Below, in pieces: positions 25,773-33,596 of a stretch of DNA of 64,000 nt (its first letter is position 1; each line of letters opens with the position of its first letter). The DNA comes from Roseomonas sp. (GTDB lineage Bacteria; Pseudomonadota; Alphaproteobacteria; Acetobacterales; Acetobacteraceae). The notes beneath the pieces were generated by a model, which saw nothing but the letters and a program-made list of their open reading frames with translations, did not search any database and was not told the DNA's origin. Position numbers and translations under genes: made by a program. The stretch covers positions 62,001-126,000 of the forward strand of contig JADCFX010000041.1 in the NCBI GenBank assembly GCA_020249285.1. The letters run 5' to 3'.

Positions 25773-26482
25773 AATCCGCAACCCTTGCCCGGCTGCAAGC
25801 CGAACGCGCTGGCAAGCGCCCGGTGGTGCTGCTCACACGCCTTTCCGATGGCGCGCAATTGCTCTGGCCCGGTGATGAAATGCCGGCGGAATTGGTCGAA
25901 GCGTCCAAGGCAGCACTCGGCAGCGAAGAAGCGGGCAATGTGACGCTGGGGGATGAGGCCTGGTTCATCCACCCGCATAACCCACCGCTTAGGATCATCG
26001 TTGTCGGTGCCGTGCATATCGCCCAGGCCATGGCACCCATGGCCGCACCACTTGGCTTTGCGATGGTGGTGGTGGACCCGCGCCGCGCCTTCGCCAGCGA
26101 AGAACGCCTGCCCGGTATCTCGCTTTCCACCGATTGGCCGGATGAGGCCATGGCGGCCTTGGCGCCTGATGCGCGCACGGCGGTGGTGACACTGACGCAT
26201 GACCCGAAGCTGGATGATCCCGCGCTGGATGCGGCTTTAAAAAGCGAGGCGTTTTACATCGGCGCGCTCGGCAGCCGGCGCACCCATGCGAAGCGCGTGG
26301 CACGGTTGACGGAATTGGGCCATGGCGCTGAAGCAATGGGGCGGATCCATGCGCCGGTGGGGTTGAATATCCAAGCCGTTACGGCACCGGAAATTGCGCT
26401 TTCCATCATGGCGGAAATCGTAGCTGCCCGGCGCGGTGCGGCGCTTGGTGCTGTGCGACCCATTCCCGGTGTTACGGCATGA
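25769..26482 (+). CDS. XdhC family protein, Rossmann-type C-terminal domain (CoxF-like)
   Basis: A 237-residue protein. The second half is a typical XdhC Rossmann domain: PLRIIVVGAVHIAQAMAP (nucleotide-binding, ~75-92), VVVDPRRAFAS, then VVTLTHDPKLDDPAL, FYIGALGSRRTHAKRV and a final HAPVGLNIQAVTAPEIALSIMAEIVA. The first ~60 residues form a small beta-rich region also seen in CoxF-type proteins. It presumably works with the 109-residue partner in molybdenum-cofactor sulphuration and insertion. It is coupled on both sides by 4-bp ATGA overlaps. Confidence 0.9.
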   Translation: MKSATLARLQAERAGKRPVVLLTRLSDGAQLLWPGDEMPAELVEASKAALGSEEAGNVTLGDEAWFIHPHNPPLRIIVVGAVHIAQAMAPMAAPLGFAMVVVDPRRAFASEERLPGISLSTDWPDEAMAALAPDARTAVVTLTHDPKLDDPALDAALKSEAFYIGALGSRRTHAKRVARLTELGHGAEAMGRIHAPVGLNIQAVTAPEIALSIMAEIVAARRGAALGAVRPIPGVTA

Positions 26483-28131
26483 TTTTCGGCCCGACGCGGC
26501 TTGAAGAAGCGAAAGGCGCGATCCTGGCGCATACCATGCGCCTGACGGGCCGCGTGCTGAAAAAGGGTACCGTGCTGGATGATGGCGCCATAGCGGCTTT
26601 GCGAGACGCCGGCCACCGAGAGATCATCGCCGCGCGGCTTGAAGTGGGTGATGTGCCGGAAGATGAGGCTGCGGAGCGGCTGGGCCAAGTGCTGGCCGTG
26701 CCCTTGCTTGCGCGGTCACGTGCAGCCACCGGACGCGTGAATATTCTCGCGGAAACAGCAGGGCTTTTGGTGCTGGATACCAGGCGCATCGCGCGTATGA
26801 ATGCGGTGGATGAAAGCCTGACGATTGCGACTTTGCCCAATTTCACGCCGGTCAATACCAAGGAAATGGTCGCGACCATTAAGGTGATTCCCTTCGCCGT
26901 GCCGGGGCAAATGCTGGGCGTGGTGGAAGCGGTCGCGAAAAGCGGCGCGGGTCCTGTGCTTGCCATTCATCCTTTCCGCGCCTTGAAGGTTGGTCTGGTG
27001 CTGTCTGAACTGCCCGGCATCAAGGAAAGCGTCATGGAAGGCGCGGTGGAGGCGACGGAAGAACGCATCGCCGGGCTCTGTGGCATGCTCATGCCGGTGG
27101 AACGCGTGCGCCATGACACGGTCGCGATTTCCGATGCGCTGTCCCGGCTACGTCGCGCGGGTGCGGAGATGCTGCTGGTGGCGGGTGCTTCCGCCGTGGT
27201 GGATCGGCGCGATGTCGGCCCGGCTGCGATTGTGCGCGCCGGCGGCGTGATTGATCATTTCGGCATGCCGGTTGATCCCGGCAATCTGCTCTGCCTTGGG
27301 CATATCGGCAAAATCCCCGCCATGGTGCTGCCTGGCTGTGCGCGCAGCCCAAAGCTGAATGGCTTTGATTGGGTACTGCAACGGCTTTTCGCGGGGCTTG
27401 AAGTCACGCCGGAAGATATCGGCGCCATGGGTGTGGGCGGCTTGCTCAAGGAAATCGAATTGCGCCCGCTGCCGCGTGAACTGGCGCCGCGCACGCCGCC
27501 GCCGGCGCTCGCCCCGCGCCGAGGCCGCCGCGTTGCAGCGATTGTGCTGGCCGCTGGCCGTTCGCGCCGCATGGCGCCGCTGAACAAGCTGCTGGTCACG
27601 GATAATGATGGCGTGCCCATGGTGGTGCGCGTGGTGGATCAAGTGCTCGCTTCCCATGCACGGCCGATCATTGTTGTGACCGGCCATGAGCATGACCGGG
27701 TGGAGGAAGCCCTTGCCGGCCGCGCAGTGCAATTCGCGATTGCCGAGGATTACGCGCAGGGGCTTTCCGCATCGCTCAAGGCCGGGCTGCAAGCTTTGCC
27801 CGAGGATATTGAAGGCTTCATGGTGTGTCTGGGCGACATGCCGCTGGTGAGTGCGGCGATGCTTGATCGGCTGATGGCAGCGTTTGATCCGGAAGAAGGC
27901 CGCGCGATTGTGATGCCGACCTTCCGTGGCAAGCAGGGCAATCCCATGTTGTGGTCGCGCGAATTCCTGCCGGAAATGCTGGCGATTACCGGCGATGTCG
28001 GCGCGCGGCATTTGGCCGGCAAATACGCCGATCGCTGCGTGGAAGTTGAAATGGCCGATGACGCTGTGCTGCGCGATTTTGACACGACCGAAGCGCTGAA
28101 GGGCGTGCCGGGGTATAGTTTGGTGAGGTGA
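26479..28131 (+). CDS. Molybdopterin-binding protein fused to MocA-like nucleotidyltransferase
   Basis: A 550-residue two-domain protein. Residues ~1-335 are a MoeA/MoaB-like molybdopterin-binding region (MRLTGRVLKKGTVLDD; MLLVAGASAVVDRRDVGPAAIV; PVDPGNLLCLGH). A Pro/Arg-rich linker (~336-347) joins it to a MobA/MocA-type NTP transferase starting AAIVLAAGRSRRMAPLNKLL, with VVTGHEHDRV and VCLGDMPLV (metal-binding aspartate). MocA adds CMP to molybdopterin to give the MCD cofactor used by CO dehydrogenase-type hydroxylases (family knowledge). As last gene of the coupled operon it suggests that cofactor activation and enzyme maturation are made together. Confidence 0.9.
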   Translation: MIFGPTRLEEAKGAILAHTMRLTGRVLKKGTVLDDGAIAALRDAGHREIIAARLEVGDVPEDEAAERLGQVLAVPLLARSRAATGRVNILAETAGLLVLDTRRIARMNAVDESLTIATLPNFTPVNTKEMVATIKVIPFAVPGQMLGVVEAVAKSGAGPVLAIHPFRALKVGLVLSELPGIKESVMEGAVEATEERIAGLCGMLMPVERVRHDTVAISDALSRLRRAGAEMLLVAGASAVVDRRDVGPAAIVRAGGVIDHFGMPVDPGNLLCLGHIGKIPAMVLPGCARSPKLNGFDWVLQRLFAGLEVTPEDIGAMGVGGLLKEIELRPLPRELAPRTPPPALAPRRGRRVAAIVLAAGRSRRMAPLNKLLVTDNDGVPMVVRVVDQVLASHARPIIVVTGHEHDRVEEALAGRAVQFAIAEDYAQGLSASLKAGLQALPEDIEGFMVCLGDMPLVSAAMLDRLMAAFDPEEGRAIVMPTFRGKQGNPMLWSREFLPEMLAITGDVGARHLAGKYADRCVEVEMADDAVLRDFDTTEALKGVPGYSLVR

Positions 28132-28159
28132 AGCGTGACCTACCTAAGCAGGTCACGCT
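28132..28159. terminator. Hairpin between cox operon and mscL (GCGTGACC type)
   Basis: AGCGTGACC (28132-28140) pairs perfectly with GGTCACGCT (28151-28159) around a 10-nt loop, between converging genes. The same stem core recurs at 59871-59896, also between converging genes, so this may be a repeated bidirectional terminator-like element. Confidence 0.6.
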
Positions 28160-28187
28160 GATTTAAGCGCCTTGCGGCAAGGCCAAG

Positions 28188-28667
28188 TCAGACCTTGCGC
28201 GCCTTAAGCTCGTCGCGGATTTCCGCAAGCAAGGATTCGGTTGGCGTCGGCGGCGGCGGGGCGGCTGCTTCTTCCACGGCCTTTGATGCCTGGAGCTTGC
28301 TAAGCACCTTCACCATCCAAAAAACCGCAAAACCAACGATCACGAATTTGATGATGGCGTTGATGAATTTGCCGACAGCCAGCACGGCAGCGCCACCTTC
28401 GCGCGTTGCGGCCAGGGTTGCCTGGCGTTCGCCGGAGATCACGACGAACAGGTTGGAAAAATCCATCCCGCCCATCAGCAAGCCGAAGATCGGGTTGAAC
28501 AAATCCTCCACCATGGAAGTCACAATGGCGGTAAAGGCAGCGCCAATCACCACGCCAACGGCAAGATCAATCACATTGCCGCGCATGATGAAGGCCTTGA
28601 ATTCCTTCAGCCATTGCGGTTCCTTAACCGGTATCTGCCCGGCAATCTTATGGGCCAAATCGCTCAT
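28188..28667 (-). CDS. mscL: Large-conductance mechanosensitive channel MscL
   Basis: A 159-residue pressure-release channel in the cytoplasmic membrane that opens on hypo-osmotic shock. It shows the classic start of TM1, FKAFIMRGNVIDLAVGVVIGAAF (seen in two adjoining pieces), the periplasmic loop, TM2 AVLAVGKFINAIIKFVIVGFAVF split at the loop edge, and the C-terminal helix LLAEIRDELKAR preceded by a proline run. The periplasmic loop ends in TREGGAAVLA. The length is slightly above the usual 130-150 residues, owing to the loop and the Ala/Pro linker. Transcribed alone; convergent with the cox operon. Confidence 0.96.
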   Translation of the reverse strand: MSDLAHKIAGQIPVKEPQWLKEFKAFIMRGNVIDLAVGVVIGAAFTAIVTSMVEDLFNPIFGLLMGGMDFSNLFVVISGERQATLAATREGGAAVLAVGKFINAIIKFVIVGFAVFWMVKVLSKLQASKAVEEAAAPPPPTPTESLLAEIRDELKARKV

Positions 28668-28820
28668 GCCTTGTTCCCCAAATCACAGCCCGAATAGCCA
28701 GGCTGATCTCGACATGCCGTTGAAGCTTACTGATTGCCATTTGTAAAGCTTAACAGGGTATGGCCCAAGCCTTGGGGTAACAGGATAGCGCGGCGCGAGC
28801 ATTGTGCTTAAGCTTGACCA

Positions 28821-29228
28821 ATGGAACCAAGCCGCTTCGCCCAGCAAATCACCTTCCTTTATGCGGAAGACCCCGCCGCTTCCTGGGATTTTTATGAGAA
28901 CAAGCTTGGCCTGGCACTGGTACAGGATCAGGGCACCTGCCGCATCTATGCCACCGCGCCGGGCGAGCGTGGCTTTTTGGGCGTCTGCCGCGCGCGCGCG
29001 CCGCGGGCTTCGGACAATCCTCGCGTGCAGGGCGGTGTTGTCTTCACCTTCGTTGATCCAGATGTGGAGGGCTGGCATGCAAGGCTAAAGGCGCGCGGGG
29101 TGGCCGTGCCGGAACAGGTGGAATATTCCGAAGCCTATCGCGTGACGCATTTTTTCTTCCACGACCCCGCCGGCTATTTGCTGGAGGTTCAGCGCTTCGA
29201 AAGGCCCGATTGGCCTGAGCCTGGCTGA
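28821..29228 (+). CDS. VOC (glyoxalase/bleomycin-resistance) family protein
   Basis: A 135-residue protein of the vicinal oxygen chelate fold with two beta-alpha-beta-beta-beta halves. It starts QQITFLYAEDPAASWDFYENKLGL split by the first helix, and ends with THFFFHDPAGYLLEVQRFE, in which the glutamate in LLEVQ is the usual metal ligand. The first-half ligand position is not an obvious histidine, so metal binding and activity are uncertain. Substrate not predictable. The gene is divergent from mscL and ends 25 bp from the convergent TRAP permease gene. Confidence 0.85.
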   Translation: MEPSRFAQQITFLYAEDPAASWDFYENKLGLALVQDQGTCRIYATAPGERGFLGVCRARAPRASDNPRVQGGVVFTFVDPDVEGWHARLKARGVAVPEQVEYSEAYRVTHFFFHDPAGYLLEVQRFERPDWPEPG

Positions 29229-29253
29229 ACACCCCTGCGCCGCGCTGCTTCCC

Positions 29254-30558
29254 CTACCGCGCCAATAGCCATTCCGGCAGGCCAGTTACCAAGGTCACCG
29301 GGAAAAGCGTAATCAGTACCACGGTCAGCACCAGCATCAGGAAGAAGGGCAGTGATGCCCAGGCAATTTCTGTCTGCTCCTTCCCGGTCATTGTCTGCAT
29401 GACAAAAAGATTGAAGCCGAGCGGTGGTGTTATCTCGGCAATTTCCACCAGCAGCACGATAAAGATGCCAAACCACACAAGGTCAAACCCGGCGGTCTGC
29501 ACCATGGGCACAACGATGGAGGTTGTCAGCACAATCATCGAAACACCATCAAGCGCCGTGCCCAGGATCAGGTAAACCACGGTCAGGATGGCGATAATGC
29601 CTAAGGGGCCGAGATTGAGTGCTTCCACGCCAGCGGCCAGCGCGGAGGGAATACCGGTCAGCGCCATCGCCTTGGTCAGGAAGGCGGCACCTGCCAGGAT
29701 GAACATGATCATGCAGGAAAGCCGAGTGGCACCCATCAGGCTTTCCTTGAAGCTCTGCCAAGTGAGCGTCCGCGTAACGGCCGCGAGAATAAGCGATCCA
29801 AGTACGCCGAAAGCCGCCGCTTCGGTGGCCGTCGCCCAGCCGATAAACATGGTCCCGATCACGGCGATGATCAGAATGGTGCAGGGAATCAACTGCGCGC
29901 TGGCCCGCATTTTTTCCCGGAAGCTCAGCGCGGGTTCCTTGGCTGGCTGCTTATCCGGGTTCAGCACGGCCCAAATCGCGATATAGGCGCTGAACAGCAC
30001 CATCACCAAAATGCCGGGGATCATGCCGGCGATGAAAACGCGCACAATCGAAACCTCGGCTGCCACCGCATAAACCACCATGATTATGGATGGCGGGATC
30101 ATGATGCCAAGTGTGCCTGCGGTGGCCAGGCTGCCGATCGCGACGCCTTCATCATAGCCGCGGCGGCGCAATTCCGGCAGCGCAATCTTGGAAACCGTGG
30201 CGCAAGTGGCCGCCGAAGACCCCGAAACAGAACCGAAAATGCCACAAGCCAGGATATTTACATGCAAAAGCCTGCCCGGAAGCCAGCGTACCCAGGGCGA
30301 AAGACCGTTGAACAATTCCTCGGATAATTTGGTGCGGAATAGGATTTCCCCCATCCAGACAAACATCGGCAGCGCTGCCAGGGTCCAGGAACCTGTTGAT
30401 TCCCACATGGAGCTTGCCAGGAACAGCCCAGGCTGAGGATGCACCGCCATCATGGCGATATAGCCAACCACGGCGAGGCTCATCGGTATCCAAAGACCCG
30501 TGCCAAGCAGAACGCACAGCAGGATCAGCAGCAGCAGGGCAAAGCTCAATAATTCCAT
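29254..30558 (-). CDS. TRAP transporter large permease (DctM family)
   Basis: A 434-residue membrane protein with about twelve segments. It begins LLSFALLLLILLCVLLGTGLWIP (two pieces) and contains the DctM hallmarks IFGSVSGSSAATCATV, MIPPSIIMVVYA, and near the end EITPPLGFNLFVMQ. It is the ion-driven translocation subunit for a carboxylate- or keto-acid-type solute. It follows the small permease by 3 bp and is last in the order binding protein 2, binding protein 1, small permease, large permease. Confidence 0.95.
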   Translation of the reverse strand: MELLSFALLLLILLCVLLGTGLWIPMSLAVVGYIAMMAVHPQPGLFLASSMWESTGSWTLAALPMFVWMGEILFRTKLSEELFNGLSPWVRWLPGRLLHVNILACGIFGSVSGSSAATCATVSKIALPELRRRGYDEGVAIGSLATAGTLGIMIPPSIIMVVYAVAAEVSIVRVFIAGMIPGILVMVLFSAYIAIWAVLNPDKQPAKEPALSFREKMRASAQLIPCTILIIAVIGTMFIGWATATEAAAFGVLGSLILAAVTRTLTWQSFKESLMGATRLSCMIMFILAGAAFLTKAMALTGIPSALAAGVEALNLGPLGIIAILTVVYLILGTALDGVSMIVLTTSIVVPMVQTAGFDLVWFGIFIVLLVEIAEITPPLGFNLFVMQTMTGKEQTEIAWASLPFFLMLVLTVVLITLFPVTLVTGLPEWLLAR

Positions 30559-30561
30559 GGC

Positions 30562-31104
30562 TCAAACCTCCGCCGAGAAATCGCCGCGCGCGGCACGGTC
30601 TGCCGCCGCCGCGACATAGGCGGGGACTTCGCCCACCAGAACACGGATCAGTTCATCAACAATCGCGATCAGCAAAATGCCCGCGCCAATGGGCATGGCC
30701 AGTTTCGGGATCCATAACGAAAAGGCGACCGTGCCTTGCGCTACTTCTTCAATCTCCAGGGAGAACAGCACATCATTCAGCGTGAACCAGACAATCGTGC
30801 CAACGGCAATCGCTGCCATCAGAAGGACGATAATCTCCGCGAGGCGACGGGCGCGCGGCGCGAGCTTGTCAATCGCAAGCCCAACCCTGATCAATTCGCC
30901 ATTCTTGAAGGTACGCGCCAGGGCGAAGAAGGTGGTCGCGACGCAAAGATAGGCGCTGAGATCATCCGCGCCGGCGAATTGGATATTCATCTCACGCAGG
31001 GCAACTTGGGCCATCATGACGAGAAAGATTGAGAGCAGGGAAAGCGCGGCTAGCCCTGCTGAAATGTCGTAAAGGCCATCAAGTGCCCGGCGCAAGAATG
31101 GCAT
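30562..31104 (-). CDS. TRAP transporter small permease (DctQ family)
   Basis: About 180 residues with four transmembrane segments (first ISAGLAALSLLSIFLVMMAQVALRE seen in pieces; then LSAYLCVATTFFALARTFKNGELIRV, IIVLLMAAIAVGTIVW, and LAMPIGAGILLIAIVDELI). The FKNGELIRVGL loop is typical of DctQ. The ATG at 31104 lies 5 bp after the upstream binding-protein stop and directly before the conserved region. An open frame reaches 31167 but would overlap the binding-protein gene. Partner of the large permease 3 bp downstream. Confidence 0.92.
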   Translation of the reverse strand: MPFLRRALDGLYDISAGLAALSLLSIFLVMMAQVALREMNIQFAGADDLSAYLCVATTFFALARTFKNGELIRVGLAIDKLAPRARRLAEIIVLLMAAIAVGTIVWFTLNDVLFSLEIEEVAQGTVAFSLWIPKLAMPIGAGILLIAIVDELIRVLVGEVPAYVAAAADRAARGDFSAEV

Positions 31105-31109
31105 ACGCT

Positions 31110-32087
31110 TCAGGCCCGATACGCGGCAAGAAGCCTCGCGCCATCTTCGCCAGCCCGCGCGGCCCATTCCTGCGCGATGGTTTGGCTGATGCGCGACAAG
31201 CCTTCCATGACAGCTGGCGTTGGCTGCATTACCTGCATGCCGCGGGCAGCCAAGGTGGCCTGTGCTGCATCGCGCGCTTCCGCGCTCAAGGCCCAGCCGC
31301 GATCTTCGGCGCGCTTGGCGGCCTCGCGCATGGCGGTCTGTTGCGCTGCTGGCAGGGCTTCAAAGGCGCGGCGCTGCACAAAAATCACGTTATGCGTGCG
31401 GGTGAAGCCGATGGGCGTGAAGATTTTCGCGAAATCCCAGGCGGCGCTGTCAACACCGGTCGCCGCGCTGGTGACCATGGAATTGACCACACCGGTCGCG
31501 AAGGCTTGCGGCACTTCTGCCGCCTGCACCAGGGTAGGTGTGGCGCCCAACAGCGTGGCGAAACGATTGGTCATGGCGTTGAAGGTGCGCATGCGCGACC
31601 CACGCAGCACTTCCAGGCTTTCCACCGGCACGTTGGTATAGAAGCCCGAAGGCGGCCAAGGCACGCTATAGAGAACGCTCAGCCCCTGCCGCTGGAAACG
31701 CGCTTCGATATAGGGGCGGGACAGTGTCGCCAGCTTGCGCGCTTGCTCATCAGTCCAGGCAAGCTGAGGGATGCTATCCACTTCGAAGAAGGGATCATCA
31801 TTGCCATAGGCAGAAAGCAGGATTTCACCAATCTGCACCTGGCCTTGTTGCACGCCGCGCTTGATCTGCGGCATCGGCAAAAGGCTGCCGTTCGAATGCA
31901 GCTGCGCATCAATGCCGGTTTGCGCCTTCACCTCATCCAGAAAGCCTCGGATATTGCGCGTGTGGAAATTACCATCCGGATAGGCGGTGGCAACCTGCCA
32001 GCGCGCCTGGGCCTTGGCGTCGCGAATGGCCAGCGGTGTCAGGATGAAAGGCGCAGCAAGCACATTGCGGCGTGACAAATTCTTCAT
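31110..32087 (-). CDS. TRAP transporter substrate-binding protein (DctP family), copy 1
   Basis: A 325-residue periplasmic binding protein. The export signal starts MKNLSRRNVLAAPFILT with a twin arginine. The mature part begins RWQVATAYPDGNFHTRN. DctP features include QLHSNGSLLPMPQIKRGV, the long helix VQAAEVPQAFATGVVNSM, and a conserved arginine region. It is closely similar throughout to the next gene upstream (33212), indicating tandem duplication. It sits 5 bp before the DctQ gene, so it is probably the main binding protein for this transporter. Confidence 0.93.
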   Translation of the reverse strand: MKNLSRRNVLAAPFILTPLAIRDAKAQARWQVATAYPDGNFHTRNIRGFLDEVKAQTGIDAQLHSNGSLLPMPQIKRGVQQGQVQIGEILLSAYGNDDPFFEVDSIPQLAWTDEQARKLATLSRPYIEARFQRQGLSVLYSVPWPPSGFYTNVPVESLEVLRGSRMRTFNAMTNRFATLLGATPTLVQAAEVPQAFATGVVNSMVTSAATGVDSAAWDFAKIFTPIGFTRTHNVIFVQRRAFEALPAAQQTAMREAAKRAEDRGWALSAEARDAAQATLAARGMQVMQPTPAVMEGLSRISQTIAQEWAARAGEDGARLLAAYRA

Positions 32088-32145
32088 GAAAGCCCCCTGT
32101 TTTCAATAAATCAGGCGTTAATTGTCGCACCACAGCGGAAATAGA

Positions 32146-32179
32146 CAAGGGGGGCAGGCATGCGCCCCATCCCCCCTTG
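32146..32179 (-). terminator. GC-rich hairpin between the two DctP genes
   Basis: CAAGGGGGG (32146-32154) pairs with CCCCCCTTG (32171-32179) in the 138-bp space between the tandem binding-protein genes. With no strong T-run downstream on the minus strand, it probably gives partial termination or stabilises the upstream mRNA. Confidence 0.5.
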
Positions 32180-32225
32180 AGCTGCTCAGCGATCAATTTG
32201 CAGGCAGGGATTGCTCCCGCGGCAG

Positions 32226-33212
32226 TCAGCGCGCGGCGAGATAGGCCTCAATCAACCTCTTGCCATCCTCGCCCGCCCGTTCGATCCATTCCTGGGTCAT
32301 TTGCTGGCTCACGCGGCGCAAATCTCCCAGTAATTGTTCGCTCGGTTGCAGCACCTGCATCCCGCGCTGGCCGAGTGTCGCTTCGGCTTGGGTTTGGGAG
32401 TCACGGCTGAGTTCATAGCCGCGGGCTTCGGCGCGTGCTGAGGCTTCCATTAGCGCGGTCCTGACATCCGCCGGCAGACCCTCCAGCGCGCGGCGCGACA
32501 CAAAGACCGCATTCTTGGTCATGGAAAAGCCGAGCGGCGTGAAAACCTTGGCGTAATCCCAGGCAGAGGTATCAACGCCTGTAGCGGCCGAGGTGATCTG
32601 CGCACTCACAATACCGGTGGCGAAGGCCTGCGCCAATTCAGCCGCCTGCACCAACGTCGGGTTGGCGCCAATGATGGTCGCGAAACGATTGGTCATTGGG
32701 CTGAAGGTGCGGAAGCGCTGACCGCGCAATTGCTCAAGGCTGGTCACGGGCTGCTGCGCGTAAAGCCCCGCCGCAGGCCAGGGCACCATGTACAGCAGGC
32801 TAAGGCCCTGACGCGCCAGCCGCGCCTCGATGAAAGGCTTTTGCAGATCGGCGAGTTTCTTGGCCTCAGCCAGATTTGTCACCAATTGCGGAATGGCATC
32901 GGCATCAAAGAACACATCTTCATTGGCATAGGCCGTCAGCAAAATCTCGCCGAGCTGCACCTGGCCCTGCTGCACGCCGCGCTTGATCTGCGGCATGGGC
33001 AAAAGGCTGCCATTGGAATGAAGCTGGATCGAAAGCCGTCCGCCGGTGGCCTGTTCGATTTCCTGAATGAAGGTGCGGATATTGCGCGTGTGCAAATTGC
33101 CATCCGCATAGGGGGTGGCCATTTGCCAACGCGTCTGCGCCTGGCCCAGGCTTGGGGAAAGGGCGGCCAGGCCAGCGGCCCCGGCCAGGAAATGGCGGCG
33201 ATGAAGCTTCAT
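32226..33212 (-). CDS. TRAP transporter substrate-binding protein (DctP family), copy 2
   Basis: About 328 residues. The leader MKLHRRHFLAGAAGLAAL carries a twin-arginine-type signal; the mature part begins TRWQMATPYADGNLHTRN. It shares with copy 1 the stretches SNGSLLPMPQIKRGVQQGQV and NRFATI(I)GANPTLVQAAE, but the sequences differ at many other positions. Start at ATG 33212 with AAGGAA upstream; a GTG at 33230 is less likely. It is first in the TRAP gene cluster and separated from copy 1 by a hairpin, so it may be expressed more strongly and widen the substrate range of the shared permease. Confidence 0.92.
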   Translation of the reverse strand: MKLHRRHFLAGAAGLAALSPSLGQAQTRWQMATPYADGNLHTRNIRTFIQEIEQATGGRLSIQLHSNGSLLPMPQIKRGVQQGQVQLGEILLTAYANEDVFFDADAIPQLVTNLAEAKKLADLQKPFIEARLARQGLSLLYMVPWPAAGLYAQQPVTSLEQLRGQRFRTFSPMTNRFATIIGANPTLVQAAELAQAFATGIVSAQITSAATGVDTSAWDYAKVFTPLGFSMTKNAVFVSRRALEGLPADVRTALMEASARAEARGYELSRDSQTQAEATLGQRGMQVLQPSEQLLGDLRRVSQQMTQEWIERAGEDGKRLIEAYLAAR

Positions 33213-33255
33213 GGGTTGATTCCTTCTCACGCCCGGCCCCGCCCCCGCCCGGCTT

Positions 33256-33522
33256 TCAAAGCGGGTAATCGCGCACCGGATCCACGCCAGATTGCGTCAG
33301 AAAATGGCGAATGGCCACTACCTCATCCTTTGAGAGGCTATGCTGGCTATTGTGGAAGGCATGGGCATGGCTGCCGAGCTTCACGGCCAAGTGGCCGGAC
33401 CCGTTATGGGACATCTCGGCACCGAGTTCTTCAAACACTGCCTGCACGGCCTTGGGGTCAATATTGGCGCTGACAGGGTGGGCGAAGATGGCGTGCAATA
33501 CCTTGCGGTGACGGTGATTCAT
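33256..33522 (-). CDS. Small HicA-like hypothetical protein
   Basis: An 88-residue basic protein starting MNHRHRKVLHAIFAHP, with GAEMSHNGSGHLAVKLGSHAHAFHNSQH in two pieces and ending LTQSGVDPVRDYPL. The arrangement helix, beta-hairpin with a central Gly-His strand, then helix resembles the double-stranded-RNA-binding fold of HicA toxins, and the GHLAVKL segment sits where HicA carries its catalytic histidine. No HicB antitoxin gene is adjacent, so it may be a chromosomal non-toxin relative. An upstream in-frame ATG at 33561 would add 13 residues. It lies between the NdvA-type exporter gene and the TRAP operon. Confidence 0.6.
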   Translation of the reverse strand: MNHRHRKVLHAIFAHPVSANIDPKAVQAVFEELGAEMSHNGSGHLAVKLGSHAHAFHNSQHSLSKDEVVAIRHFLTQSGVDPVRDYPL

Positions 33523-33596
33523 GGCTGATGTGCCTTCCGGATGGGGTTGTGATGCGCCCATCCTGCCGAACCATCACGCAACTGCCTTGATCATGA

